DNA of 64,000 bases from NCBI GenBank assembly GCA_900539195.1, contig UQBC01000009.1, positions 15,881 to 79,880 of the forward strand, given 5' to 3'. Shown piece by piece: positions 51,309-60,675 of the stretch; the stretch's first letter is position 1; each line of letters begins with the position of its first letter. This DNA comes from an uncultured Oscillospiraceae bacterium (GTDB lineage Bacteria; Bacillota; Clostridia; Oscillospirales; Ruminococcaceae). The translations under genes were made by a program, and so were the position numbers. The notes under the pieces are model-generated. The model saw nothing but the letters and a program-made list of their open reading frames with translations. It was not told the origin of the DNA and searched no databases.

Positions 51309-54169
51309 TAATCTCTGTACTCCTCGGTAACAAACGCTTCAAAGATATCGCCTTCCTTGATGTCGGTGAACTTTTCAAGCGTGATACCGCACTCGTAGCC
51401 TGCGGCTACTTCCTTCACATCGTCCTTGAAACGACGTAAGCCTGCTATCTTATCAACAGCAACGATTATGCCGTCACGGACAACTCTTACCTCTCCGTTT
51501 CTCTGTACCTTACCGTCAAGAACATAAGAACCTGCTACTATGCCGACGCTCGACAGCTTCATTACCTGTCTTACTTCTACACGGCCCGTATCAACTTCTC
51601 TGTACTTGGGAGCAAGCATACCTTTCATGGCTGTCTGCATTTCTTCTATCGCATCATAGATTACTCTGTACAGTCTTATATCAACGCCGTCACGCTTTGC
51701 ATTCTCGGCGGCAGCAGGATGAGGTCTTACGTTAAAGCCTACTATGATAGCGCCGGATGCCTTTGCAAGCATAACATCGCTTTCTGTTACGGCACCTACC
51801 GCACCGTGAATTACTTCTACCTTTACTTCCTCGTTTGAAAGCTTTGACAGTGACTGTGAAACAGCTTCTACAGAACCCTGTACGTCTGCCTTTACTATGA
51901 TGGGGAGCTTCTTCATTGAACCTTCTTCGATCTGTGAGAACAGATTATCAAGGCTGACCTTCTTATAGAGCTTGAACTGTTCTTCCTTAGCGTCGAACTT
52001 TCTCTTTTCAACAAGCTCTCGTGCAAGCTTTTCATCTTCAACAGCCGCAAAATCGTCGCCTGCGCTCGGCACTTCCGCAAGACCCATGATTTCAACGGGA
52101 ACAGAAGGACCGGCTTCCTTTACGGTTCTGCCCTTGTCGTCACGCATTACACGGACACGTCCTACAGCAGTACCTGCGATTATTGTATCGCCTGTGTGGA
52201 GCGTACCTGTCTGTACAAGAACAGTAGCGATAGGACCTCTGCCCTTGTCGATTCTCGCCTCGATAACAACGCCCTTTGCAAGTCTGTCGGGGTTAGCCTT
52301 AAGTTCAAGGACATCTGCCGTGAGGTTGACCATTTCAAGCAGTTCGTCTATACCCTCGCCCGTTTTTGCAGATACGGGAACGCAGATAACATCGCCGCCC
52401 CACTCTTCACATACAAGACCGTGCTCGGTAAGCTCCTGCTTTACCTTTTCGGGGTTAGCCGCCGGCTTATCCATCTTGTTTATTGCAACGATGATCGAAA
52501 GATTTGCCGCTTTTGCGTGGTTGATTGCTTCTACCGTCTGAGGCATGATACCGTCATCAGCCGCAACAACGAGTATTGCAATATCTGTAGCAAGCGCACC
52601 TCTTGCACGCATAGCGGTAAACGCTTCGTGTCCGGGTGTATCAAGGAATGTGATATCCCTGCCGCCTGCCTTTACTCTGTAAGCACCGATGTGCTGTGTG
52701 ATACCGCCTGCCTCGCCTGCGGTAACGTTTGCGTTTCTTATTCTGTCAAGAAGCGATGTTTTACCATGGTCAACGTGTCCCATAACAACAACGACAGGTG
52801 AACGGGGCTGTAAGTTCTCGTCTGTATCTTCAACTTCTTCAAACAGACGTTCTTCGATAGAAACTACTACTTCCTTGGTTACCTTTGCACCGAACTCCTC
52901 GGCTACGATACAAGCCGTATCATAGTCTACGGACTGGTTTATCGTAACCATTACGCCCAGACTGAACAGCTTCTTTATAACGTCTGCGGCTGTAACCTTA
53001 AGACGTGACGCAAGCTCAGATACGACTATCTCATCGGGAACCTGGATCTCAAGCTGTTTCTTTCTTGCCTTTTCAAGCTCAAGACGCTTCAGCTTCTGAG
53101 CCTCGGTTTCCTTCTTCTTGCTGAACTGCTGTTTGCCCTTCTGGGACTTCTGGCTTATCTTCTGCTTCTTTGTGTAAGCGTCGTTCTGTCTTCTGTTTCC
53201 GCCCTCTGTAGACGCAATTGTTTCGTACTTCTCATTGTACTTATCAAGGTTTACATAGCTTCCTCTTGTATCAACGTGCTTTGTGACCTGCTCGCCTCTC
53301 TGTACAGCTTCACCCTTGACGTGCTTTGTCGGAGGTGCGTTCGTCTTGATATTTGCAAGGTCGATAACCGGCTGTGCAGGAGCGGTCTGCTGTGCAGGCT
53401 TTGAATCTCTGCGGTCGTTTCTGCCCTGGTAACCGTTTCTGTTATCGTTTCTTCTGTCATTGTTACGGTCGCCGAACTGTCTGTCGCTGCGGTCGTTGTT
53501 TCTGTCACCGTAAGGCTTCCTGTCGCCGAACTGTCTGTCATTACGGTTACCGTTGCGATCACCGTTTCTGTCGCCGTAAGGCTTTCTGTCGCCCTGCGGT
53601 CTGTCGCTACGGTTGTCACTGCGATTATTGTTGCGGTCGCCGTAAGGCTTTCTGTCGTTACGGTCATTTGCGGGCTTTCTGTCGGCAGGCTTGTCATTCT
53701 TTGCTTCAGGCTTTGTTTCGGCCTTGGGCTCTGCCTTTATTTCGGACTTTGCCTCAGCCTTGACTTCCGCCTTTGCCTCAGCCTTGACCTCTGCCTTTGC
53801 CTCAGCCTTAGGCTCTGCCTTTACTTCTGCGGGCTTAGCCTGTGCTGCTTCGGCTTTTTCTGTTTTTACTGTCTTATCATCAGCCTTTGCCGCTTCCTTC
53901 TTAGGCTCGGATTTCTTTTCGACCTTCTTTACAGGCTTTTCTTCCTTCTTTTCAGTCTTGGGCTTGCTTGCCGACGCAAAATAAGAATTGAAATTGTTCA
54001 CCTGGTTGCCCTGCGAATACTTTTCAAGTACAACAGAAAGCTCTTCTTCGGAAAGCGAAGCCTGAGATTTCTTCTGTACGCCGAAATATTCCTGTACAAC
54101 TTCTGTAATGTCGTTTGTCGAAACATTAAGGTCTTTTGCCAGATCGTTTACACGATATTTTTTATCCAT
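51308..54169 (-). CDS. infB: Translation initiation factor IF-2
   Basis: A 953-residue GTPase that places initiator tRNA on the ribosome. The GTPase core is intact (GHVDHGKTSLLD, DTPGHEAF, NKMDKP), followed by domains II-IV. The N-terminus is unusual: a Lys/Ala/Glu repeat region (about 70-160) and then an Arg/Asp/Asn-rich region (about 165-260) built from units such as GDRKPYGDRN. The final N-terminal part has the usual IF2-N domain twice. The low-complexity regions make the protein longer than many IF-2s. Central gene of the operon. Confidence 0.97.
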   Translation of the reverse strand: MDKKYRVNDLAKDLNVSTNDITEVVQEYFGVQKKSQASLSEEELSVVLEKYSQGNQVNNFNSYFASASKPKTEKKEEKPVKKVEKKSEPKKEAAKADDKTVKTEKAEAAQAKPAEVKAEPKAEAKAEVKAEAKAEVKAEAKSEIKAEPKAETKPEAKNDKPADRKPANDRNDRKPYGDRNNNRSDNRSDRPQGDRKPYGDRNGDRNGNRNDRQFGDRKPYGDRNNDRSDRQFGDRNNDRRNDNRNGYQGRNDRRDSKPAQQTAPAQPVIDLANIKTNAPPTKHVKGEAVQRGEQVTKHVDTRGSYVNLDKYNEKYETIASTEGGNRRQNDAYTKKQKISQKSQKGKQQFSKKKETEAQKLKRLELEKARKKQLEIQVPDEIVVSELASRLKVTAADVIKKLFSLGVMVTINQSVDYDTACIVAEEFGAKVTKEVVVSIEERLFEEVEDTDENLQPRSPVVVVMGHVDHGKTSLLDRIRNANVTAGEAGGITQHIGAYRVKAGGRDITFLDTPGHEAFTAMRARGALATDIAILVVAADDGIMPQTVEAINHAKAANLSIIVAINKMDKPAANPEKVKQELTEHGLVCEEWGGDVICVPVSAKTGEGIDELLEMVNLTADVLELKANPDRLAKGVVIEARIDKGRGPIATVLVQTGTLHTGDTIIAGTAVGRVRVMRDDKGRTVKEAGPSVPVEIMGLAEVPSAGDDFAAVEDEKLARELVEKRKFDAKEEQFKLYKKVSLDNLFSQIEEGSMKKLPIIVKADVQGSVEAVSQSLSKLSNEEVKVEVIHGAVGAVTESDVMLAKASGAIIVGFNVRPHPAAAENAKRDGVDIRLYRVIYDAIEEMQTAMKGMLAPKYREVDTGRVEVRQVMKLSSVGIVAGSYVLDGKVQRNGEVRVVRDGIIVAVDKIAGLRRFKDDVKEVAAGYECGITLEKFTDIKEGDIFEAFVTEEYRD

Positions 54170-54226
54170 TCACTGATCCCCTTTTTGGTCAAATTTAAAA
54201 TTGTATATATAAATCGGATCTACCGC

Positions 54227-54520
54227 TTATTTCCCTGTAAGGCTTTGGTATAAGCCCTCATCGAGAACGGCAAGTACTCCTGTGCGCTTTCCGATAACGT
54301 TTTTGATCTCGTCCATCGTATTTTCGCACACATAAAGCATTGTTTCGTACTTATCGCAGAAAAAGCGCATTTCCTTCTGCGTTTTTTCCGATACGTCCTT
54401 TGCGATAACCACGCCGGCTATCTTTGATTTCGGGTTTTTAAGTTCATCGCATACAGGGTCGAAACCGTGTATGAGCTTTCCCGACTTTCTGCAAAGTCCG
54501 AGCGTACTGAGAAAATTCAT
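54227..54520 (-). CDS. ylxQ: L7Ae-family RNA-binding protein YlxQ
   Basis: A 97-residue L7Ae/L30e-like RNA-binding protein (LGLCRKSGKLIHGFD at the start, GVVIAKDVSEKTQ in the core). It sits between ylxR and infB in the expected order. RNA target not readable. Confidence 0.9.
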   Translation of the reverse strand: MNFLSTLGLCRKSGKLIHGFDPVCDELKNPKSKIAGVVIAKDVSEKTQKEMRFFCDKYETMLYVCENTMDEIKNVIGKRTGVLAVLDEGLYQSLTGK

Positions 54521-54525
54521 TGCCG

Positions 54526-54801
54526 TTACTCACCATCGCTTTCTTCAATACTTTTCAGCAGTTCAAGATATATCTCCTGCGGTACGGCACATTTAAGAGA
54601 ACGTTCAAGCCCTCTTTTCTTCTGTGCCGCCTCAAGACAGCTGCGGCTCTTGCAGACATATACACCGCGTCCTGATTTCTTGCCCGTAAAATCGAGCATA
54701 AATTCTCCCTCCGGCGTATGAACTACTCTGACAAGCTGTTTCTTGTCTTTCATTTCGTCACAGCCTGCACATTTTCTCATTGGTGTCTTTTTTACTGCCA
54801 A
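54526..54801 (-). CDS. ylxR: YlxR/RnpM family RNA-binding protein
   Basis: A 91-residue basic protein of DUF448. Motifs MRKCAGCDEMKDKKQLVRVV and KKSGRGVYVCKSRSCLE match the family. B. subtilis YlxR (RnpM) binds RNase P RNA. It precedes ylxQ by five bases. Confidence 0.93.
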   Translation of the reverse strand: MAVKKTPMRKCAGCDEMKDKKQLVRVVHTPEGEFMLDFTGKKSGRGVYVCKSRSCLEAAQKKRGLERSLKCAVPQEIYLELLKSIEESDGE

Positions 54802-54829
54802 AGCGACTCATCCTTTCACGGAAAATGAA

Positions 54830-55945
54830 TTATTCCTCTGCGGAAGCTTCCTCTTCCTCTGCCTTTTCCTGCTTGCTCTCTATTCCCTCATAGAAACCGC
54901 TTTCGGGACGTATATCTATCTTGAAGCCGGTGAGCTTTGCGGCAAGCTTTGCATTCTGACCCTTGTTGCCGATAGCAAGCGAAAGCTGATTATCGGGAAC
55001 TATAGCCGTGCATGCCTTAACCTCGGGGTCGGGTATCTCCACTCTGATAACATCACTGGGCTTGAGCGCCTGTGCAATGAATTCCTCAGGCTTTTCGCTG
55101 TAGAATACAACATCCATCTTCTCTCCGCCAAGCTCGGCACATACCTTGCTGATACGCTGTCTGCCGGGTCCTATGCAGGCGCCGAGTGCGTCAACGTCGG
55201 GGTTGTTGCTGATAACGGCGATCTTTGAACGTGAACCCGCTTCACGGCTGATAGCCTTAATCTCAACAGTACCGTCATATATTTCGGGTACTTCGCTCTC
55301 AAACAGGCGCTTAACAAGCTCCTTGTTTACTCTTGAGATCTTGAGTGTAGGTCTGTGATCCGTTGCAGAAACGCCGGAAACATAAACCTTTACCATATCG
55401 CCGGGCTTAAGTACTTCGCCGGGTATCTGTTCGCTTCTGAACAGCGGCACTTCGTTACCATTGAGGTTTACCGTTGCGTTGCCTGTTCTGGGCTCTGTCT
55501 TGAGTACAGTGACAGTAACCGCTTCGTCCTGAAGTCCGCCCCACTGTGCAACAAGCTGTTCACGCTCTATCTCCTTAAGTCCCTGCTTTATGACCTGCTT
55601 TGCCGTCTGTGCGGCAATTCTGCCAAAATGCTGCGTATCCAGCTTTATCGCTACTATATCGCCGTAATCCAGCTTTCTGCGGGTGTGGGTCTTTGCCTCT
55701 TCCATCGAGATCTGGTTTGCATCGTCCTCGACCTCTGCGGCAACTTCCTTCTGGATAGCCACGTCAAACTTGCCTTTTTCGATGTCGATATCAAACTTGA
55801 TATTCTCGCTTCTGGGATATTCCTTCTTGATTGCAATAACAAGCGCCGTCTGTATCTTATCTATAAGTACAGCGGGATCGATCCCTTTTTCCTTTGCAAG
55901 CAATGTCAGAGCCTCAAAAAGCTCCGTTGTGTTGCTGTTAGCCAT
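54830..55945 (-). CDS. nusA: Transcription termination/antitermination protein NusA
   Basis: A 371-residue RNA-binding factor of RNA polymerase, the same length as B. subtilis NusA. N-terminal domain (1-125), S1 domain (about 130-200), then KH1 and KH2 (VPDNQLSLAIGNKGQNAKLA). The acidic C-terminal extra repeats of E. coli are absent, as in Firmicutes. Confidence 0.97.
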   Translation of the reverse strand: MANSNTTELFEALTLLAKEKGIDPAVLIDKIQTALVIAIKKEYPRSENIKFDIDIEKGKFDVAIQKEVAAEVEDDANQISMEEAKTHTRRKLDYGDIVAIKLDTQHFGRIAAQTAKQVIKQGLKEIEREQLVAQWGGLQDEAVTVTVLKTEPRTGNATVNLNGNEVPLFRSEQIPGEVLKPGDMVKVYVSGVSATDHRPTLKISRVNKELVKRLFESEVPEIYDGTVEIKAISREAGSRSKIAVISNNPDVDALGACIGPGRQRISKVCAELGGEKMDVVFYSEKPEEFIAQALKPSDVIRVEIPDPEVKACTAIVPDNQLSLAIGNKGQNAKLAAKLTGFKIDIRPESGFYEGIESKQEKAEEEEASAEE

Positions 55946-55972
55946 TTTTAATAATTCCTCCGTTAATTATTT

Positions 55973-56464
55973 TTATGCGTCAAGGGCTATTCTTCTGCAC
56001 TTTGCGGCATTGAACCTCATATCGCCGTCATCTGTCTGTAGAGTAAACTCGCCCGAATTTTCATCATAGTCTGCAAGAACGCCTGCATAATAAGCCGTCT
56101 TGCCGTTTTCGTCACGCACTGTTACCTTAATGCGTTCACCCTTCATCTTCACAAAGTGGAAAGGCTTTCTCAGCTGTCTGTCAAGTCCGGGTGAGCCCAC
56201 CTCGAACACATCTACAAGGTCGATACACGGCAGTGTGTCGACTGCCTTGTTCAGCGGTTCTGTTATCTCCTCGCACTCGGCATCGTCTATACCGCCGTCC
56301 ACTTTGTCAAACAGCACCTTGAGATACCACATCGCACCTTCTTTTTCAAAGATAACGTCCCACAGCTCATAGCCGTATCTCTCGATTATCGGCAGAACTT
56401 TCTGCTCGGTAAGCCGCTCGACCGTTTCAGCCTGATTTTTCTTGCCGCCTTTTTCTTTCGGCAC
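55973..56464 (-). CDS. rimP: Ribosome maturation factor RimP
   Basis: A 163-residue protein for 30S assembly. Family features are GYELWDVIFEKEGAMWYLKV, CEEITEPLNKAVDTL and EVGSPGLDRQLRKPFHF. First gene of the operon, with a consensus promoter and a leader hairpin upstream. Confidence 0.95.
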   Translation of the reverse strand: MPKEKGGKKNQAETVERLTEQKVLPIIERYGYELWDVIFEKEGAMWYLKVLFDKVDGGIDDAECEEITEPLNKAVDTLPCIDLVDVFEVGSPGLDRQLRKPFHFVKMKGERIKVTVRDENGKTAYYAGVLADYDENSGEFTLQTDDGDMRFNAAKCRRIALDA

Positions 56465-56510
56465 TTTGAAAGCCTCCTTTCAGACAAGAGCCGTAAAAAG
56501 CCCTATATAT

Positions 56511-56542
56511 AAGCTAAAGACCGAGATGAACTCAGTCTTTAG
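56511..56542 (-). promoter_or_regulatory. Leader hairpin of the rimP-nusA operon
   Basis: Long stem of about 13 pairs with one wobble pair around a five-base loop, between promoter and rimP. No T-run, so not a simple terminator. It could serve autoregulation by NusA or transcript stability. Confidence 0.55.
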
Positions 56543-56565
56543 CCTACCATATTCTACTTTAAGTA

Positions 56566-56594
56566 AGTATATCACAGATTATGCCCTTTGTCAA
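56566..56594 (-). promoter_or_regulatory. Sigma-A promoter of the rimP-nusA-infB operon
   Basis: On the minus strand, TTGACA (56589-56594), 17-base spacer, TATACT (56566-56571). One promoter serves nine closely spaced genes down to ribF. Confidence 0.9.
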
Positions 56595-56649
56595 GCAAAA
56601 TTACGATATTTTACCGTAAACAAGCCGTTTTTCGCTGTTTTCGGTAATT

Positions 56650-58008
56650 TTAATCAATTTTCTTATGACATATACGGCATTTTCCCGCCTTTTTAGCCTT
56701 ATAGAGCTGTTCATCGGCTTCGTCAAAATACCGTGAATAATCAATATCGCTTCTATCGCTCCAGGCAATACCAATACTGCACTTTATCTCGTACTGCTTT
56801 CCGCCTATTTCCGTTGCGCCGACTATCTTCAGAAAATCCTCGAATTTATCCACGACAACCGACTCGCTGACAGCTCTCGCAAAAACAATGAACTCATCGC
56901 CGCCGAATCTTCCTATAATGTTATTGCGAAATTTTGTCGAAAGCGTCTTGCCGACAGCTCTCAGCACCTCGTCGCCGAAACTGTGTCCGTAAGTATCGTT
57001 GAAAGCCTTGAAATCGTCAATATCGATCATTATAAAGAAACTCTTAGCACTGGTCTTTTCACCGATAAGCCGCTGTATGTGATTTGTTGTTGCAAGCTTA
57101 TTGAGCAGTCTCGTTGTACTGTCGATTTCGACAAGCTGAGTCATTCTCTGATGCTCACGCTTTTCATCGTCTATATCCTGTGTTCTTCCGAGAACTTTTA
57201 TTACCTTTCCGCTGGCATCCGCTACACTTGAATAACACGTCCTTACCCAGCGGTAGCTGTTCTGATCTATTATCGTGGATCTGTAATCGAGCGTCATACA
57301 GCTTACAGGCTTTTTGCCCGCTTTTTTCAGCGCCGCATAGAACTTTGCCGCATCATCCGGATATACAATCTTTGTACGTTTTGAAACCTCCGCATAGTTG
57401 CTTATGGAGCGGTTTGCCAAATCCGCCCTACCTCCGCTGTACGAAAACGTCATTATATCATCGGGAATATCATATTCAAATGTGACTGCATTTGAAGTTG
57501 CCTCAAGTATACGATAACGCTCAAGATTTACCGCGTTTTCATATTCTGCCTGCTTCCTGTTGGTTATATCCTGCACTATTGCAAGAAATACAGGATGTTC
57601 GCTTTCTATAAAATCAACCAGCTTTGCTTTGACAAGCACCCATATATCACTGCCGTCAAAGCGTCTGCCCTTACATTCCGCATAAAAGGTTTCTCCGGTC
57701 TTTACCGAGCGTCCGGCTTTTTCAAAAATCATCTCTGCCGAATCTCCGTAAAGCGACGAGGTAACGCTGTCTGCATATTGTTCATACTGCTCTTCGGTAT
57801 AGCCCACCATCTCATAATATTTCTTGTTGAAATAAAGCGACCTTACTCTGTCGGGGCAAAGCTCATATATAGCAACTCCGCACATAAGATGTTCAAGCAT
57901 GGTAGAGCATATCGCTTCCCAGTCATAACCCGGCTTGAAGCGGTTTTTCAGCTCGCTCATATCCCTGCTTGAAGGCTCGAGTCTTGCGGCACATTTATTT
58001 TCAGCCAT
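56650..58008 (-). CDS. PAS-domain diguanylate cyclase (GGDEF)
   Basis: A 452-residue signalling protein. One or two PAS domains (about 40-150 and 165-285; EHPVFLAIVQDITNRKQAEY) precede a GGDEF domain with the active motif RFGGDEFIVF and DIDDFKAFNDTYGHSFGDEVL. No RxxD inhibition site precedes the motif. It should make cyclic di-GMP in the cytoplasm. It lies 54 bases after an EAL-like/HDOD gene on the same strand, so the two may be expressed together. Confidence 0.9.
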   Translation of the reverse strand: MAENKCAARLEPSSRDMSELKNRFKPGYDWEAICSTMLEHLMCGVAIYELCPDRVRSLYFNKKYYEMVGYTEEQYEQYADSVTSSLYGDSAEMIFEKAGRSVKTGETFYAECKGRRFDGSDIWVLVKAKLVDFIESEHPVFLAIVQDITNRKQAEYENAVNLERYRILEATSNAVTFEYDIPDDIMTFSYSGGRADLANRSISNYAEVSKRTKIVYPDDAAKFYAALKKAGKKPVSCMTLDYRSTIIDQNSYRWVRTCYSSVADASGKVIKVLGRTQDIDDEKREHQRMTQLVEIDSTTRLLNKLATTNHIQRLIGEKTSAKSFFIMIDIDDFKAFNDTYGHSFGDEVLRAVGKTLSTKFRNNIIGRFGGDEFIVFARAVSESVVVDKFEDFLKIVGATEIGGKQYEIKCSIGIAWSDRSDIDYSRYFDEADEQLYKAKKAGKCRICHKKID

Positions 58009-58062
58009 GTTATCACTCCGTTATAGAAAAGTTTTTGTATTGTAAAAAAGTTAATCTTCGTT

Positions 58063-59283
58063 TCACCCTATATAAAATTGTTGCATGAATCTGACGCACT
58101 GTACATATTCGTTCGCAAGCTGTTGTGCGTCAACGTTGTATTTCTTTACAAACTCCTCGACTTTATCCCAGTTCGCGTGTTCATAATCCACTACCAGCCT
58201 GAACACATCTCCGAAAAGTCCGTCCGCACCGAGCAGACCGTTCTTTATCTCATCGGTTACAGGCAGTTCTTTCATTACGTTTCCGATATCGCGTTCATCC
58301 GTAGTACCTGCAACGATCGACATAAGTCCCATCAGATACATTTCTTTTCTGTGAATATACTGACCCGGCATTACCTTTGAGATGCTCTCACAGAATTTTG
58401 CCCTGAACAGTGCAAGCAGTATCAGCTCGTCGGGAGTATCTTTCTGCAAACGCTGAAGTCCGACAAGATATATCCATTCCTTGAGCTTTTCAAAACCAAG
58501 CAGAACAAGCGCCTGATGAATGGTAGATATCTTGTTGCCCGTATTGCCGTACATTACGTTTATAAGCCTCAGCAGTCTTATCGTCAGCACAACGTCTGTC
58601 GAAATTACTGCCGCTATCTCCTCATAGTCAGGCTCAGGCGAATAAACAAGTCCGAGTATGTGCAGAAATGTCTTTGCCATTGGCGTGTTTGTTCTGTGCG
58701 TCACAAGCAGAGGCTTTGCAAAGAAGTAACCCTGCATATATGTACAGCCGAGCCTTTTGGCATATTCCACCTCAAGCTGTGTTTCTACCTTTTCGGCAAG
58801 CATTATCTTATTATATGTAATACACTTTTCCGCTGTGCGTTCCACTGCTTCCCGTGAGGTGTGGAAGTCAAGCTTTACTATATCCGCAAGTTCAAACAAT
58901 GCCTTTGTGTTCTCGCCGTATTCGTAGTCGTCAAGAGCAAGGATATACCCCATCTTTTTAAGCTCTATACAGCGCCTTATTATTTCTGCGTCTGCCATGA
59001 CGCTTTCCAGCAGCTCAACTACAAGAATATCACTTGAAATCATCTTAGGCACACCTCTTTTTATGAGGTTGCCCGTGAAATTGACAAACGCTTTCTTTCC
59101 GCCGAGGACGCTTGTTATGTTATCGACAAAGAATGCGTTATTGATAACGTCTGCGGTGCTCACATCACCGTTGTTTCCCGTATATGCGTTGACTCCGGGC
59201 TGATTTCTGTAAAGCAGTTCATACCCGTATGTATTGTTATTCACATCGAGTATGGGCTGACGTGCAAAAAATACGTTCTCCAC
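58063..59283 (-). CDS. EAL-like/HDOD signalling protein (YuxH type)
   Basis: A 406-residue protein. The N-terminal half is a degenerate EAL domain: FFARQPILDVNNNTYGYELLYR has ELL in place of EAL, and ALDDYEYGENTKALFELADIVKLD and GCTYMQGYFFAKP keep the fold. The C-terminal half is an HDOD domain (DVVLTIRLLRLINV, ALVLLGFEKLKEWIYLVGLQRL). Such proteins usually bind rather than degrade cyclic di-GMP. Start is GTG with AAGGAG nine bases upstream. The consensus promoter precedes it. Confidence 0.88.
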   Translation of the reverse strand: MENVFFARQPILDVNNNTYGYELLYRNQPGVNAYTGNNGDVSTADVINNAFFVDNITSVLGGKKAFVNFTGNLIKRGVPKMISSDILVVELLESVMADAEIIRRCIELKKMGYILALDDYEYGENTKALFELADIVKLDFHTSREAVERTAEKCITYNKIMLAEKVETQLEVEYAKRLGCTYMQGYFFAKPLLVTHRTNTPMAKTFLHILGLVYSPEPDYEEIAAVISTDVVLTIRLLRLINVMYGNTGNKISTIHQALVLLGFEKLKEWIYLVGLQRLQKDTPDELILLALFRAKFCESISKVMPGQYIHRKEMYLMGLMSIVAGTTDERDIGNVMKELPVTDEIKNGLLGADGLFGDVFRLVVDYEHANWDKVEEFVKKYNVDAQQLANEYVQCVRFMQQFYIG

Positions 59284-59320
59284 AGAGATCCACTCCTTCG
59301 TTGTTAATCCTTACTTGTTA

Positions 59321-59349
59321 ATTTTACATTATTTCGGCGATAAAGTCAA
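59321..59349 (-). promoter_or_regulatory. Sigma-A promoter of the HDOD/GGDEF pair
   Basis: On the minus strand, TTGACT (59344-59349), 17-base spacer, TAAAAT (59321-59326). Confidence 0.8.
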
Positions 59350-59456
59350 CAATAATACCTATTTTTAGCTTTTACGACAGAGTTTTTTGTGACATTACAC
59401 AAAATGAATGTAAATTTTTACACGTTTTAGTTTACAGTTTTTTGCTGTTGCACAAA

Positions 59457-59487
59457 GCAAAAGCGGATATATAACGCTATATCCGCC
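59457..59487 (-). terminator. Terminator of the rRNA methyltransferase gene
   Basis: Nine-base stem (59463-59471 with 59478-59486), six-base loop, followed on the minus strand by TTTTGCTTT. Confidence 0.75.
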
Positions 59488-59499
59488 ATCATTTTTCTA

Positions 59500-60618
59500 T
59501 CAACCTTTGAAATAGCTGTACAGTCTGCACATAAGCATACCGTTATACAGCTTTCTGTTCTTGTCCGCTTTCTTTCCGAACAGTTCCTCAAACTCCACGT
59601 CGGGAGTAATTACAAATAATCTCCTGCCGTCTGTCGGGAGCAATCTTTTGCCCATCTCCTTATACAGCTCGTGCGCCTGTTCTTCGTCAAGCATACGCTC
59701 GCCATAAGGTGGATTGCAAAGCAAGGCGGTACAGCCCTCCGGATATGTAAAATCCGCAACATCACGCTGCTTAACCTCAATATATTCACCCACGCCCGCC
59801 TTTAATGCGTTGTCACGGGTAAGTCTTACGGCTTCGGGATCTATATCAAAGCCGTACAGCTTGAAATTTTCAGGCTTTCTGATGTTCGCTCTGAGCGCTT
59901 CTCTTTCCTCGTCCCACATCTCTTTAGGCAGGAACTCCCACTGCATAGCAGTAAATTCCCTGTCAAGGCAAGGCGGAATATTCAGCGCCTTGAGTGCGCT
60001 CTCGATAAGCAGTGTTCCGCTTCCGCAGAACGGGTCGCAGACAATATCGTTGTCTCTTATCCTTGCAAGGTCGGCGATTCCCGCCGCGAGTGTTTCCTTT
60101 ATAGGTGCGGCATTTGAGAAACGACGGTAGCCTCTCTTGTGAAGCCCATCCCCCGATGTATCAAGCGTAATTGTAACGTTATCCTTCATTATCGAGAAGC
60201 GGAACTGAAACAGCGCATCAGTTTCCTGAAAATAGCCGATTTTGTAAACGCTCTTCATTCGCTCGACCATAGCCTTCTTGATTATCTTCTGGCAGGCAGG
60301 AACGCTTGTCAGCTTTGAATTTAAGCTGAACCCCTTTATCGGAAACTTGTCAAACTTGCCTACATACTTTTCAATCGGAATAGCCTTTACTCCCTGAAAC
60401 AGTTCTTCAAAAGTCCTTGCCTTGAACTCGGAGAGCAGTATTCCCACACGCTCTGCGGTCGACAGGCACATATTTGCTCTTATAAGCACACGTTCGTCAC
60501 CCGTGAACGTAACACGTCCGTCCGATACCGCTATATCCTCGCCGCCTATTTTACGCACCTCAAACGATAGCGTCTTTTCAAGTCCGAAGTGGCAGGGTGC
60601 CGTAAGTCTGAATGTCAT
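59500..60618 (-). CDS. rRNA (guanine-N2-)-methyltransferase, THUMP-domain
   Basis: About 372 residues. An N-terminal THUMP-type RNA-binding part (about 1-160) precedes a Rossmann methyltransferase domain with DPFCGSGTLLIESAL and the catalytic LLCNPPYGERM. This is the YpsC/RlmL-N form that methylates 23S rRNA. AAAGGA lies before the ATG at 60618; an ATG at 60636 has a poorer site. It follows a terminator hairpin and may have its own promoter. Confidence 0.92.
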   Translation of the reverse strand: MTFRLTAPCHFGLEKTLSFEVRKIGGEDIAVSDGRVTFTGDERVLIRANMCLSTAERVGILLSEFKARTFEELFQGVKAIPIEKYVGKFDKFPIKGFSLNSKLTSVPACQKIIKKAMVERMKSVYKIGYFQETDALFQFRFSIMKDNVTITLDTSGDGLHKRGYRRFSNAAPIKETLAAGIADLARIRDNDIVCDPFCGSGTLLIESALKALNIPPCLDREFTAMQWEFLPKEMWDEEREALRANIRKPENFKLYGFDIDPEAVRLTRDNALKAGVGEYIEVKQRDVADFTYPEGCTALLCNPPYGERMLDEEQAHELYKEMGKRLLPTDGRRLFVITPDVEFEELFGKKADKNRKLYNGMLMCRLYSYFKG

Positions 60619-60633
60619 AAAATATCCTTTCAT

Positions 60634-60662
60634 CAAAACAGCGGCTTTTGTAGAGCCGCTGT
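60634..60662 (-). terminator. Terminator of the penicillin-binding protein gene
   Basis: Eight-base stem (60638-60645 with 60655-60662), nine-base loop, followed by TTTT on the minus strand. It lies just before the methyltransferase start. Confidence 0.75.
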
Positions 60663-60675
60663 CATCTGTTGTTCT

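Noticed and set aside
53251..53763. Open frames opposite the IF-2 repeat region
   Set aside because: These come from the repetitive codons of infB read in other frames; their Thr/Arg/Cys-rich composition is an artefact.
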